64,000 nucleotides of DNA from Clostridium sp. (GTDB taxonomy: Bacteria; Bacillota; Clostridia; Clostridiales; Clostridiaceae): NCBI GenBank assembly GCA_031292145.1, contig JARLHR010000091.1, positions 62,001 to 126,000 of the forward strand, read 5' to 3'. The notes below the pieces were generated by a model. The model searched no databases and was not told the DNA's origin. It worked only from the letters and a program-made list of their open reading frames with translations. This document shows positions 15,000 to 23,846 of this stretch, piece after piece. Every line of letters starts with the position of its first letter. Positions within the stretch are counted from its first letter, which is position 1. The translations under genes and the position numbers were made by a program.

Positions 15000-15776
15000 T
15001 TACTTTTCTATTGAATAGAACCAACTTCCAAGAGTTGATTTAAGTTCATTACATTTGTTTATATCTAAGTATTCCGTTTCAATCCATACACCTTTTTCAT
15101 TTCCTTTGGCATAACATTTAACCCCATTAAAATAACTTAATACATAATTAAGGTCTACACCTTGAAAGCTACCATCACCATTACTTCCATTAGGTAGATA
15201 TGTAGTGACAACATATCCTTTTTCATTCGTGGTTGTAGTTCCAGCAACATCTTTAGGAATGTTAGTATCTATTGCATTACAGAATATATGTGCTAACTTT
15301 TCCCAAGAATATTGATTGTAAATATCTATGTCAGTTTGACTATCACAAAAGCATATTTCAAATATAATATTAGGTGCTTGTACATGATTCATTTCATATA
15401 AACCCGTTGATGTTTTTACCCCTCTATTGGTAAAACCTAAATCACCAAAATTAGTACACAAATTAGTTGCATAGCTATATGCTCCACTGCTTGTACTACT
15501 AACCCACGCTTCAACGCCATGACCTTGCCCATCACTTGCATTCATATGCAAAGATACAAATAAATCTACATTATTGCTATTAGCTATATTAGCACCTTCG
15601 CTTAATTCTGCATTTGCATCACTTCCATTGCTATTACAATCTATTACTGTGTGTCCATGTTCCTCTAATACACATTTTACTGCAGCATAATATAATTTCA
15701 TTTGATCATGTTCATTTACAATTCCAACAGCTCCTTCACAATTGTCTGAATGACCTGCTCTTAATCCAATTTTCAT
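15000..15776 (-). CDS. N-acetylmuramoyl-L-alanine amidase (endolysin)
   Basis: The ATG at 15776 has GAAAGG ten bases upstream. The N-terminal 180 residues are an Amidase_3 domain: zinc ligands in RAGHSDN (His), the ELSEG Glu region, SLHMNA (His) and the catalytic Glu in NIIFEICFCDS. The C-terminal 80 residues (GYVVTTYLPNGS to the end) form a probable cell-wall-binding domain of the type seen in clostridial endolysins. It cuts the bond between muramic acid and L-alanine at the end of the lytic cycle. Holin-type genes lie just upstream. Confidence 0.92.
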   Translation of the reverse strand: MKIGLRAGHSDNCEGAVGIVNEHDQMKLYYAAVKCVLEEHGHTVIDCNSNGSDANAELSEGANIANSNNVDLFVSLHMNASDGQGHGVEAWVSSTSSGAYSYATNLCTNFGDLGFTNRGVKTSTGLYEMNHVQAPNIIFEICFCDSQTDIDIYNQYSWEKLAHIFCNAIDTNIPKDVAGTTTTNEKGYVVTTYLPNGSNGDGSFQGVDLNYVLSYFNGVKCYAKGNEKGVWIETEYLDINKCNELKSTLGSWFYSIEK

Positions 15777-15796
15777 AATATCATTTCCTTTCAAAA

Positions 15797-15829
15797 TAAA
15801 ATAAGAGCAACCATAAAGGCTACTCTAAA
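15797..15829 (-). terminator. Attenuator-like hairpin before amidase
   Basis: AGAGTAGCC pairs with GGTTGCTCT (nine pairs with wobble), followed by TATTTTATTTT. The 3' arm shares GGTTGCTC with the two GGCAGCAGCC leaders. Confidence 0.55.
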
Positions 15830-15831
15830 AA

Positions 15832-16329
15832 TTAAGATTGTGCTACTACTTGGCCTGGAATTGTAGCATTGTTTATTTGTGCTGCTACTTGATTATTATC
15901 TGTAGCTTGCGCAGCATTTTCTGCTATTGCAAATAAAGATTTAACTTTGCTTAATTGGTCCTTTAAACTTGCATTTTCTGCTACTAAATTAGTGTTAGTA
16001 CTTTGAAGTTGTTGTAAAAGAGTAGAATTATCTAATACTACAGCTTTCCCTTGGTTTACTTCTCCAGCTATAGCTTGTCTTAAGTTTGCAACATCATCTT
16101 GTGTAAGCTCAGGAAACTTAGCTAATAATGCTTTATCAAATTCATCTGCTTTTGATTTTAATTTTTCTTCTATAGTTGCACTGATTCTAAAGTTTTCATT
16201 TACCATATTCCATATATTCTTAGCTTCAGTAATATAATTTTGATTCTTTAATATAGTTGCTTCTAGTCCAGATTTAACTAATTTACTTTCTAATACCTTT
16301 GTTATTAATACTAAAATTTGTTTTATCAT
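15832..16329 (-). CDS. Helical lysis-region protein, possibly holin-associated
   Basis: 165 residues, ribosome site GAGG. A modest hydrophobic N-terminus (MIKQILVLITKVLE) is followed by helices and a Gln/Asn-rich coiled segment (LLQQLQSTNTNLVAENASLKDQLSKV, quoted here only by ends). Similar proteins sit between XhlA-type genes and amidases in clostridial prophages, where some are called LLH-type holins. No true membrane helix is obvious, so the call stays open. Confidence 0.65.
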   Translation of the reverse strand: MIKQILVLITKVLESKLVKSGLEATILKNQNYITEAKNIWNMVNENFRISATIEEKLKSKADEFDKALLAKFPELTQDDVANLRQAIAGEVNQGKAVVLDNSTLLQQLQSTNTNLVAENASLKDQLSKVKSLFAIAENAAQATDNNQVAAQINNATIPGQVVAQS

Positions 16330-16352
16330 TTTACATACCTCATTTCATTTTT

Positions 16353-16586
16353 TTATTTGAATATTCTTACTTGAATTGCATAAATAAAGAACCCAAGTAA
16401 CGTTGTTACCCAGATTCCTATAAACCACTTCATTACACTTGTAAGTGCTTTTAAATTTTCACATAGATTTTTCAACTCTGTTTTAAAACTTGCATTATCC
16501 TGCTCTAATTTATCTAACTTTTCACTATGACTATTAAGTCTCTTATCATGCGTTTCTAATTTGTCTTTTATTAATTCTTCATTCAT
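16353..16586 (-). CDS. xhlA: XhlA-type hemolysin/holin accessory protein
   Basis: 77 residues: an N-terminal coiled coil with heptads (HDKRLNSHSEKLDKLEQDN) and one C-terminal membrane helix (WFIGIWVTTLLGFFIYAI), the exact plan of the XhlA family of PBSX-like phages. It acts in the cell membrane with a holin to release the amidase. The ribosome site is AGGTG. Two terminators upstream cut it off from the acyltransferase, so expression needs readthrough or a promoter I could not find. Confidence 0.8.
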   Translation of the reverse strand: MNEELIKDKLETHDKRLNSHSEKLDKLEQDNASFKTELKNLCENLKALTSVMKWFIGIWVTTLLGFFIYAIQVRIFK

Positions 16587-16621
16587 GTTACACCTGCCTT
16601 TATCTCAAATTTTATAAAAAT

Positions 16622-16650
16622 AAGCACAAAAAAAGACTTCTGAAAAGTCC
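16622..16650 (-). terminator. Terminator between acyltransferase and xhlA
   Basis: GACTT and AAGTC (16635..16649) with a five-base loop, then seven T residues on the - strand. Confidence 0.6.
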
Positions 16651-16707
16651 TTAACTATGCTCATATTTTTTTATTTTAATGTTGCGTTCTTTTTTCCTAA
16701 AGCGACG

Positions 16708-16746
16708 TAATAAAGAGCATACTTTAGATAGATATGCTCTTTTTAA
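16708..16746. terminator. 10-bp terminator overlapping acyltransferase stop
   Basis: AAAGAGCATA (16712..16721) and TATGCTCTTT (16733..16742) with T-runs on both strands. The last codons of the acyltransferase gene lie in the stem. Confidence 0.75.
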
Positions 16747-17800
16747 CTTTGGTTAAATTATTTTTTACTGGCTCTTCATAATAACGATGTACTACATCAC
16801 TCAAGAAAATTATAACTATAAATAGTAACAATTGTGATATTAAATGTTTAATTTCGTGACTATATCCATAAATTGATGCTGTGAAAAAAACTGATGTATA
16901 GCTTATTGCTAATTGATGTATTAAAAAAATTGGTAAACTTAGATTTCCTAAATATATTAATATCTTATTTGATATTATAAATGAAACCAATCCTTTTTGA
17001 AATGAAAATATAAACACAATAAAAATTGATGCAGGAATAAAATATATACCATACTTTAAAGAATCGAAGCCTAAAAAACTTGAATGATAAGAATACACTA
17101 GAAACATAAGCGACGCAAATTCTAGAGCTGTGAATAGTATTCTATCTTTAATATAAGTAAAAGTTATATTCTTTAAATTTGTAAAAATAATACCTGCTAA
17201 GAATCCTATAATATAATCAAATAATCTAAAGAATGGCGATATATATATAAACCACCAGCCAAAAGTATAGGGTTCCATTTTACCACGAAAATTATAGGCT
17301 ATAAAGGCTGCTATAAAAAAAATAGAGAGTTGCAAAGCTACCAAAAATCTCATATTACTTTTTATTTTATACTTATGCAACAAATACATACAAAATGGTG
17401 TTAACATGTAAAATAAAACTACATCCGCAATAAACCATGAAACGCCATTGTATGAGAATACTTGTACACCATTTGGAAAATAGCTCTGTAACATCAATAT
17501 ATTTATTAGTGAATAAAATGTGCTTGTTTTAAAATTAGTATAATACATTATTGGAATAGAGAATAAAAAAGTTAAAATATATAACGGGTAGATTCTAAGT
17601 AATCTCTTAAAATAAAACTTTTTTAAATTGTGTTTATTTAGTTCTACAAATTTATCCCTATATCCGTAAGCCATAGTAAACCCTGACATAACAAAGAAAA
17701 ATGTTACGCATATTGTACCCAATCCACCCGGATAACTCAAATGATGAAGGTATATTGCTACTGCTGCAACAAATCGTAATGCTGTAAGTGTATAAATCAT
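16724..17800 (-). CDS. Acyltransferase-3 family membrane protein
   Basis: 358 residues with about ten membrane segments. The N-terminus has the family signature ALRFVAAVAIYLHHLSYPGG (conserved R and His) and FFFVMSGF; the C-terminal end is basic. Family members O-acylate cell-surface sugars. In a prophage this usually alters the host envelope and blocks rival phages (serotype conversion). It lies between tail-fibre and lysis genes, has its own promoter and terminator, and is therefore a clear moron. Confidence 0.9.
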   Translation of the reverse strand: MIYTLTALRFVAAVAIYLHHLSYPGGLGTICVTFFFVMSGFTMAYGYRDKFVELNKHNLKKFYFKRLLRIYPLYILTFLFSIPIMYYTNFKTSTFYSLINILMLQSYFPNGVQVFSYNGVSWFIADVVLFYMLTPFCMYLLHKYKIKSNMRFLVALQLSIFFIAAFIAYNFRGKMEPYTFGWWFIYISPFFRLFDYIIGFLAGIIFTNLKNITFTYIKDRILFTALEFASLMFLVYSYHSSFLGFDSLKYGIYFIPASIFIVFIFSFQKGLVSFIISNKILIYLGNLSLPIFLIHQLAISYTSVFFTASIYGYSHEIKHLISQLLLFIVIIFLSDVVHRYYEEPVKNNLTKVKKSISI

Positions 17801-17838
17801 GATTAGTCCTCCAAATTTATTTTTATAATAACTAAGTA

Positions 17839-17868
17839 ATTATATACCACATATTATAATGTTTGCAA
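17839..17868 (-). promoter_or_regulatory. Promoter of acyltransferase
   Basis: - strand TTGCAA (17863..17868) and TATAAT (17839..17844), 18-base spacer; GGAGG ribosome site follows. Confidence 0.6.
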
Positions 17869-17988
17869 GCATATACCTTGAAATTAGCTTTACATCAATA
17901 TATAATAAACTACATCTGCTTTTGTTAAACATAGTCTACCAGCAATTTTTAATTGATATACTCTATTCCTGTAATTTCTTCATTCTTT

Positions 17989-18126
17989 CTATGATGTAGT
18001 AACTTGATCTATAGCCGTAATTGTATTGGCTTGGTCTTGTGTAATATATCCTTTAGTCACGCAATTAGCTATGTTGGCTGCAGTATATTTGCCTAAAATC
18101 CATTGATTTTTTATAAATTCATACAT
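17989..18126 (-). CDS. xkdX: XkdX-family small tail protein
   Basis: 45 residues with the family pattern: MYEFIKNQW, then GKYT, an AxxVxKGYIT block and a QANTIT end. XkdX proteins follow the fibre genes in PBSX-like phages; their job is unknown. The ribosome site is weak (GGGGGTGT upstream), and the gene starts three bases after its upstream neighbour stops. Confidence 0.8.
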   Translation of the reverse strand: MYEFIKNQWILGKYTAANIANCVTKGYITQDQANTITAIDQVTTS

Positions 18127-18129
18127 AAC

Positions 18130-18432
18130 TTACACCCCCATTAATGCACTCAATGCACTTTCTAAAGCTGTTATTCTATCTTCATCACTTGGAATTGGTG
18201 TCCCTGCTATTGGTACTACATATGAAGAATTAACAGTTAATTCATTGTTAGCTATTGTATATTTTTGTGGTGTAGTAAATGCATCTTTAACTGTATCGGT
18301 TACTTCATCTCCTATAAAACCTACAACTCCACAACCTTGTGGTATATTTGTCCATTCTGTAGTACTGCCCATATAGGGTAAACCATATATACTCCCATCT
18401 GTTGTATTATATAAAAACCAGTAATTATTCAT
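18130..18432 (-). CDS. Tail-fibre-region protein, 100 aa
   Basis: Begins MNNYWFLYNTTDGSIYG, a style seen in small proteins just before XkdX in clostridial phages, and ends in an amphipathic helix (DRITALESALSALMGV). That C-terminal helix recurs in phage fibre-linked proteins. Ribosome site GGGGG. Probably a minor tail or fibre chaperone; not certain. Confidence 0.65.
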   Translation of the reverse strand: MNNYWFLYNTTDGSIYGLPYMGSTTEWTNIPQGCGVVGFIGDEVTDTVKDAFTTPQKYTIANNELTVNSSYVVPIAGTPIPSDEDRITALESALSALMGV

Positions 18433-18446
18433 TATTTAATCCCCCT

Positions 18447-18785
18447 TTAAATTCCTATTGCTACCCATTCAACATTTAATGTCTGTGCGATCCCAGAGTT
18501 TGCTGTTAAAGTGAATCCTGTAACAGTGGCATTTATTGCCCCTATGTTTATATATGTTGCATTTGATGAAGTTACATTTGTCAATGTAGCGAATACTTGT
18601 ATAGTACTTAAAAATGCTACGGGAAATGTAATTGTTGTTGATACTGCAGTCCCTGCTGTTGTAACTGAAATAGAAACTGTCCCGCTTTGTATCTTATAAC
18701 CACCGCTTAAAGCTTTTGCTAAATTATAGCCACCTATTGATAAGTCTGATCCTAAAGACTCTTTTGAGAAAGTTGTAGCCGGCAT
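18447..18785 (-). CDS. Fibre-associated beta protein, 112 aa
   Basis: Thr/Val/Ile/Ala-rich with alternating residues, as expected for a beta-sandwich or receptor-binding tip (TISVTTAGTAVSTTITFPVA, quoted in part). The middle has the VFATLTN..SSNATYINIGAI pattern seen in phage fibre C-terminal domains. Ribosome site GGAGGTG. One base separates it from the next upstream gene. Confidence 0.65.
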   Translation of the reverse strand: MPATTFSKESLGSDLSIGGYNLAKALSGGYKIQSGTVSISVTTAGTAVSTTITFPVAFLSTIQVFATLTNVTSSNATYINIGAINATVTGFTLTANSGIAQTLNVEWVAIGI

Positions 18786-18786
18786 A

Positions 18787-19137
18787 TTATTGCACCTCCA
18801 CTCCGCTCATTGTAAATGTTAATGCACTTGTGGCACTACATATTAATTGAATTGTTGAACCTGCGAGTATCATTGTATTTAAACCAGTTAATATTTTTGA
18901 ATCTTGTGCGTTAACTGTTGCGCCGTATATAATGTAATTGCCATTTACGGCTATTGATATTGTAGCTGCACTTGCTGAAATGTTACATAATATTATTTCC
19001 TTTATATATGCAGTAGCACTTGGAGATGTAACATTAGAATTATTTGAAGGCGCTGTATAATATACTGTACCTGTTGTCGTTGCTGTACCGGAGCATAATA
19101 ATCTTGGGCTTGCTATTGCTGAACTTAAAACTGCCAT
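18787..19137 (-). CDS. Fibre-region beta protein, 116 aa
   Basis: Ribosome site GAGGAGG. The sequence is small-residue-rich (Ala, Ser, Thr, Ile) with no Lys-rich stretch, typical of phage tail-tip or fibre modules: YTAPSNNSNVTSPSATAYIK, then repeated beta strands. The pattern IKEIILCNxSxxAATISIAVNG resembles short phage proteins that bind surface partners. Function not known. Confidence 0.65.
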   Translation of the reverse strand: MAVLSSAIASPRLLCSGTATTTGTVYYTAPSNNSNVTSPSATAYIKEIILCNISASAATISIAVNGNYIIYGATVNAQDSKILTGLNTMILAGSTIQLICSATSALTFTMSGVEVQ

Positions 19138-19159
19138 AATTTTTTCCTCCTCTTATCTC

Positions 19160-19690
19160 TTAATAAATTGTCCAGGCTAAAGGTGTTGTATATTGATTAT
19201 TCGTACCTTTTAGACCTGCAATTACTCTTAAATCTGTTATATTGCTTGTTGTAATGCTTGTTACATTTGCCCCTACATATACTTGAGCCAACGATATTCC
19301 AACAAATCCACTTGGATAAGCTGGAACTGTTGGGGATGCAGCTGGAGTTCCTGTTATTACTTTCAATTGTGGTGTATATGGATTGGTAGTTGTATCTATA
19401 CCTATAACAACTAAATCTATTCTTGGATTCGTAGCATTTGCTGTAGCTATAGCTATAGTTGCTTGAGAATCATTATACATTCTATATCCTCCTGGTAGCC
19501 AAGCATTTCCTCCTACACTTCCTTGTGCTGCTCCACTTACTGTTACCGCCATTGAAGCTGTTGCAGTTTGAGCGACTACTAAATCAGATAATGAAATAAC
19601 TCCAGCATTAATCCAATCGGCATCCCTTTGTAACATGTCCGCAGGAGTATATCCACTCCCACCTGCATAATAAGTAGCATTTACTGTCAT
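19160..19690 (-). CDS. Tail-fibre or baseplate-attached protein, 176 aa
   Basis: Opens MTVNATYYAGGSGYTPADML and contains RIDLVVIGIDTTTNPYTPQL plus KVITGTPAASPTVPAYPSGF, a block found in many phage fibre or collar proteins (the '(P)RIDLVV..D' motif). It probably sits at the junction of baseplate and fibre. Ribosome site GGGAGG. Confidence 0.7.
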   Translation of the reverse strand: MTVNATYYAGGSGYTPADMLQRDADWINAGVISLSDLVVAQTATASMAVTVSGAAQGSVGGNAWLPGGYRMYNDSQATIAIATANATNPRIDLVVIGIDTTTNPYTPQLKVITGTPAASPTVPAYPSGFVGISLAQVYVGANVTSITTSNITDLRVIAGLKGTNNQYTTPLAWTIY

Positions 19691-19709
19691 TTCTTTATAC
19701 CTCCCTTAA

Positions 19710-20129
19710 TTAGTTAATTGTTATTGTTAATGAACTTGCAGCAAATGATAATGTCGCACCACTTGATGCTACCACTTGAGGGTTGTTTAATGTTGCATAT
19801 CCTAGTATATTTCCGCCTGTTGCTGCATCGCTAAAAAATAAATATCCTAATGATGCTGAAGATAACCATGAGCCTGTTGAAGTAGGGAAGGTTATTGCTA
19901 CTCCATTACTTTTATTATTACTAGATGTACTTGGAAAGTTTGTTGTATTGTTAGCAACTGATGCTCTTGCATAACCATTTGTTCCAACAGTTGGCTCTGT
20001 AATGTTTGCCCCTGCTACTGTTGGAAGTGTACTTGATAACCCAATATAAAGGGTTGTAGGTGGTGTATAATTAACAGCTCCGAAAATTTCGTTAACTAAT
20101 GCATCTGCTAAATAAGTTGTAAATGCCAT
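19710..20129 (-). CDS. Phage fibre-like protein, 139 aa
   Basis: The pattern MAFTTYLADALVNEIFG, then TLYIGLSST and ITEPTVGTNGYAR, is typical of a small phage protein family that follows fibre genes. The LYIGLS...EPxxxxYAR motif is well kept. The role in the virion is unknown, probably adhesive. Ribosome site AAGGAGG. Confidence 0.75.
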   Translation of the reverse strand: MAFTTYLADALVNEIFGAVNYTPPTTLYIGLSSTLPTVAGANITEPTVGTNGYARASVANNTTNFPSTSSNNKSNGVAITFPTSTGSWLSSASLGYLFFSDAATGGNILGYATLNNPQVVASSGATLSFAASSLTITIN

Positions 20130-20142
20130 GATATATTCCTCC

Positions 20143-23001
20143 TTAAAATTTTGTATTATATAAAATATTTGTAAATTGTGAACTTAATTTATAAGTTTTT
20201 ATTTGCCCTGATAATGATATATTCTGATTAAAAATTACTGTTTCATATATATTAGATATTTTAATTACTTTTTCATCAATCGAAAGAACTTGTACATTTG
20301 AATTGTTAGTAACATTAAATATTTCTATTTCTTTGATAGCTCCCATATATACATAGTTTGCTATATCCTTGTTTAAAATTACACTTTCAAAATAATTTTT
20401 ATAGGTAAAATTAGTATAATTATTTTGATTAAATTCATAATTAGCATTTATATTTTTTATAAAAGTACCTTGAAGTACAATGAAATATAAATATGATACT
20501 CTTGCATTTATGTTTGAATTAGATATAAGCTGCTCTAATAAACCTATATTGTTTTTTACAGTACCATTTAAACTTGAATTACTTATAATGTTTCCAGCTA
20601 ATTTATTATTTACCGTTATAGCTCCAGTTATATTTGAACTAGCAACAACATTACCAGAAATTTGTGAAATGTCTGTTGTAACATCATTTATTATAAGATT
20701 GGCCGTAAAAGAACTGCTTAAAGAAATTACATTCTTTAAAGTTCCACTTATATTGGTGTTTTCAGTTTCGGTTGCAAATAATAATGATGATAAATGTCCT
20801 GTTGTAATTGAATTTGAATCAATATCACTGTCAATAATTACATTATTGAATATTTCATCAAAGCATAATGGGAAATTTAACGGGAATTCAAATATTTTTT
20901 TCAGTTCAATAGAACTTTCTGAAAACAACTCACTTTCAATAGGAATACTGATATTTCCTTCAATATCCGTTGCGACCTTCAAGTCGCTTTCTAGTTGTAT
21001 TAAACCACCAATAATATCTTCTAAAAATACTAATGGTAATTTCAATGGAAAATTAAATTTTTGAGTTTGTTCAATAGTTGAATTTGCTATTAAACTACTT
21101 TCGATAAGATCATAAACTGTTCCTTCAATATCTGATGTAACATCTAAACTACTTTGAACTAATGCTGAATTTTTAATTAAGCAATCAGTTAAATTATTTG
21201 CCTCTATATTACCTAGTAGGTTTATTTCTATATCTAAATTCGCATTATTAATAGTAAAGCTTAAATTTATAGTAGAACTTGTTAATTCTAAATTTTGTTT
21301 AACACTTGCAACAATATTAGTATTAGTACTTAAATTTGAACTTGAACTATATTTGCAAGTTAGAGTTACATTAATACCAGTGTTACTTTGAACATTGCCC
21401 ATCAATAAATTTTGGATAGCATTATTATTTATTTGTGAATTTCCTGTTAAAATCTGAGGGTTTAAATTCAAATTATTGCATATTCCATTATTAAAATATA
21501 ACGGAAAAGTTAAAGGAAACTGGTTTATGCCCTGTATTTCAATGTTTGTTTGAGTGCTTAATGAGCTATCTATTAAATTAATACTTGCACCATGTATAAC
21601 TGTTTCACTATCTAAATCAGATAATTCATTAAAGACTATAGCTGATAAACTGCTAATAGTATCATTCGCGTTAATTGAGCCAATTAAATTAGATGCACTA
21701 GTGATAGCACTGTTAATGCTAGATACTGCATTTATATTTGGTACTAATAAATTAGATTTTGCTGAAATAGCTGCTGCAATAGTTGTTGAAGTAATTTCAT
21801 TTGTTACTATTAAAGAGCTATTAGCTATATTGGCAACTACACTACTATTAGATACAACCCCAGAAATACAATTTTGTAAATTCCACATTGTACCTTGCGT
21901 TGTAGTATTTGATGTAATATTACTTACTTCTTTTAGTTGTGCTGCAATAGTTGCATTTGTGGCTATATTGCTTGACATATTACTTGTAGTTTGCATTTGC
22001 GAAATAATACTTGAAGCAATGTTGCTATTTGTACAAACAGAACTCTTTTCACTATAAGTACAAGAAATAGTTGCATTTATATTTGATTGAGAGCCTAGAT
22101 TTACGCTTAATAAATCTTGAACTGAATTATCTGTTATTATTGAAGCACTATTTAAATTACCTTTAATATTATAATTAATTAATTGCCCATCATTTATAAG
22201 TAAAGGAAATTGTAATGGAAATCTCCACGTTTGAGGTAAATTTATATTAGAGTATTGATTCAAATTAGATCCTATTAAATTTACTAAATTTCCACTAATG
22301 GTTGTGTTGCTATTTAAGTTACTAATTAAGCTTTCTGATTCTATACTTGAGATAGCTATTGCAGTATTAGCAACTATATTGGTTACTAACTTAAATATCG
22401 CTGTTTCTATATCATTTATAGTTGATGTTGCATTAATAACTTGCGGTGCTAGTACCTGTCTACTTGTAATAGTTGAACTTATTGCTGAATTACTTGTTAA
22501 ACTACAACTTAAAGCCATAGTTGAAGTGCTTTGACTGTTTATTGTTATAACAGATAAAGTATTTCCATTCAAATTTAGCTGTAAATAGTCTGTTGCACTA
22601 ACCACTACTGAAGAATTTAAAGTACTAATTATATTTGATTTTGAAGTTAATGAAATATTATAAGAACTTGTACTTCCTAAGTTTGAAATTAATTTTAAAG
22701 TATTAATGATAGTTGAATTTACAGTAGTTGTGCTATTTAATCCATTTGTAGTTAGATTTAAATTATTATTTAATTGTCCATTAGAGCTTGTACTTGATGC
22801 TACATTACAAGTAATTGGCGTTATTGCTTTTAACGTTCCATTAATTGTTATACTGCTACCTAATGCCCCTATTTCTGCATAAGTTGTATTTACGCTTTCA
22901 ATTGTAAATCTAAATGGAAAGTTAAGTGGAAATTTGAATTGGGACTGTTTTTGATTTATTGTTGAGTTAGCTATTAACGAGCTAGATATGTTTGTCGCCA
23001 T
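20143..23001 (-). CDS. 952-aa repetitive tail protein
   Basis: An Asn/Ser/Thr/Ile-rich protein of very simple composition, with short repeats of the type SNITSNTTxxG throughout. Five times it carries an FPLxFPLxF-like motif (about residues 24, 255, 493, 648 and 703), each time preceded by aromatic or Gln residues, so the protein is built from similar modules of unequal length. The last 130 residues differ (YFIVLQGTFIKNINANYEF and later YKLSSQFTNILYNTKF). A long beta-structured fibre is the likely shape. It lies between baseplate and small fibre genes. No known family recognised. Confidence 0.8.
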   Translation of the reverse strand: MATNISSSLIANSTINQKQSQFKFPLNFPFRFTIESVNTTYAEIGALGSSITINGTLKAITPITCNVASSTSSNGQLNNNLNLTTNGLNSTTTVNSTIINTLKLISNLGSTSSYNISLTSKSNIISTLNSSVVVSATDYLQLNLNGNTLSVITINSQSTSTMALSCSLTSNSAISSTITSRQVLAPQVINATSTINDIETAIFKLVTNIVANTAIAISSIESESLISNLNSNTTISGNLVNLIGSNLNQYSNINLPQTWRFPLQFPLLINDGQLINYNIKGNLNSASIITDNSVQDLLSVNLGSQSNINATISCTYSEKSSVCTNSNIASSIISQMQTTSNMSSNIATNATIAAQLKEVSNITSNTTTQGTMWNLQNCISGVVSNSSVVANIANSSLIVTNEITSTTIAAAISAKSNLLVPNINAVSSINSAITSASNLIGSINANDTISSLSAIVFNELSDLDSETVIHGASINLIDSSLSTQTNIEIQGINQFPLTFPLYFNNGICNNLNLNPQILTGNSQINNNAIQNLLMGNVQSNTGINVTLTCKYSSSSNLSTNTNIVASVKQNLELTSSTINLSFTINNANLDIEINLLGNIEANNLTDCLIKNSALVQSSLDVTSDIEGTVYDLIESSLIANSTIEQTQKFNFPLKLPLVFLEDIIGGLIQLESDLKVATDIEGNISIPIESELFSESSIELKKIFEFPLNFPLCFDEIFNNVIIDSDIDSNSITTGHLSSLLFATETENTNISGTLKNVISLSSSFTANLIINDVTTDISQISGNVVASSNITGAITVNNKLAGNIISNSSLNGTVKNNIGLLEQLISNSNINARVSYLYFIVLQGTFIKNINANYEFNQNNYTNFTYKNYFESVILNKDIANYVYMGAIKEIEIFNVTNNSNVQVLSIDEKVIKISNIYETVIFNQNISLSGQIKTYKLSSQFTNILYNTKF

Positions 23002-23024
23002 TCATTTTTCCTCCCAATTAGAAT

Positions 23025-23345
23025 TTATAACAACGAATCAGTTACCGTTACTGTTCCGGTTAGAACTATTGAAGATTCTCCGCTTGATGTTGCAACTCTT
23101 GCTGCTTGCTCATAATTCCCACTTAGATTTTTAGTATCATTGGCTTTTAACGCTATTGTGAATTGCCCTTGTGTCGGGTTATTTATTGTTATTCCAGATC
23201 CTATTGATTTTGATAATATTGTGTTTCCTTGACTTGTTAAAATCCATTTAATATTAGAATTTGTTAAATCAATAGGCGAATTATTTTCATCTGTTACATT
23301 TATTATTAAATTTCTGCTGTCTCCAGCATAAAAAGATAAATCCAT
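23025..23345 (-). CDS. BppU-like N-terminal domain protein, 106 aa
   Basis: MDLSFYAGDSRNLIINVTDE and LTNSNIKWILTSQG are close to the N-terminal domain of BppU/phage upper-baseplate proteins, which attach fibres to the baseplate. Here it stands alone as a 106-residue protein. Ribosome site is weak (GGGTGT) near the stop of the upstream gene. One base separates the two genes. Confidence 0.7.
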   Translation of the reverse strand: MDLSFYAGDSRNLIINVTDENNSPIDLTNSNIKWILTSQGNTILSKSIGSGITINNPTQGQFTIALKANDTKNLSGNYEQAARVATSSGESSIVLTGTVTVTDSLL

Positions 23346-23346
23346 A

Positions 23347-23844
23347 TTACACCCCCACTATTGCACTAGAAATATACGCTTGATTTGCAACACTTGCGGT
23401 TGCTGTTAGTGTTATAGCTGTTCCAGCTTTTGCATTAATAAATAATGGCTTTAACGAATAACTTCCAGTCTTGTAAGATTGAATACCAGTAGTGCTTGGA
23501 AAATATAAACCTTGGCTTTCTGGTAAAATAGTTTTTGCTTGTGATCCTGTTACATCTGTATAATTAACCACTAAAGTAATATTTACCGCACTTAATACTC
23601 TCAAATATGCTTTTATTTCAAAATTTCCACTTGTACTAGGTGTATAAGTGGCTATAGTTTGAGAATTTAGGGAATTTATTAGTAAATCTTTTGAACTTGA
23701 TACAGGAATATTTGCCTTCCCTCCAACAGCATTATCTACCTTATCCCAATTATCATTTAACATTGTTTTAATATTAAAAGTGTTTGTTCCATCTGCCACC
23801 GGATCAACTTTGTATAATCCCAAATTAGTTGTATTACTTGGCAA
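23347..23844 (-). CDS. Tail-fibre N-terminal protein, 165 aa
   Basis: TTG start with GGAGGTG upstream. The opening MPSNTTNLGLYKVDP, then FNIKTMLNDNWDKVDNAVG, is the standard N-terminus of many Firmicute phage fibres. The rest (SGNFEIKAYLRVLSAVNITL) is beta-like. It would attach to the baseplate and carry the 952-aa and smaller fibre subunits. Confidence 0.75.
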   Translation of the reverse strand: MPSNTTNLGLYKVDPVADGTNTFNIKTMLNDNWDKVDNAVGGKANIPVSSSKDLLINSLNSQTIATYTPSTSGNFEIKAYLRVLSAVNITLVVNYTDVTGSQAKTILPESQGLYFPSTTGIQSYKTGSYSLKPLFINAKAGTAITLTATASVANQAYISSAIVGV

Positions 23845-23846
23845 AT

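Noticed and set aside
22298-22534. + strand hydrophobic ORFs opposite the 952-aa protein
   Set aside because: Antisense of Asn/Ser/Ile-rich repeats always reads as Val/Ile/Leu-rich frames. No start signals.
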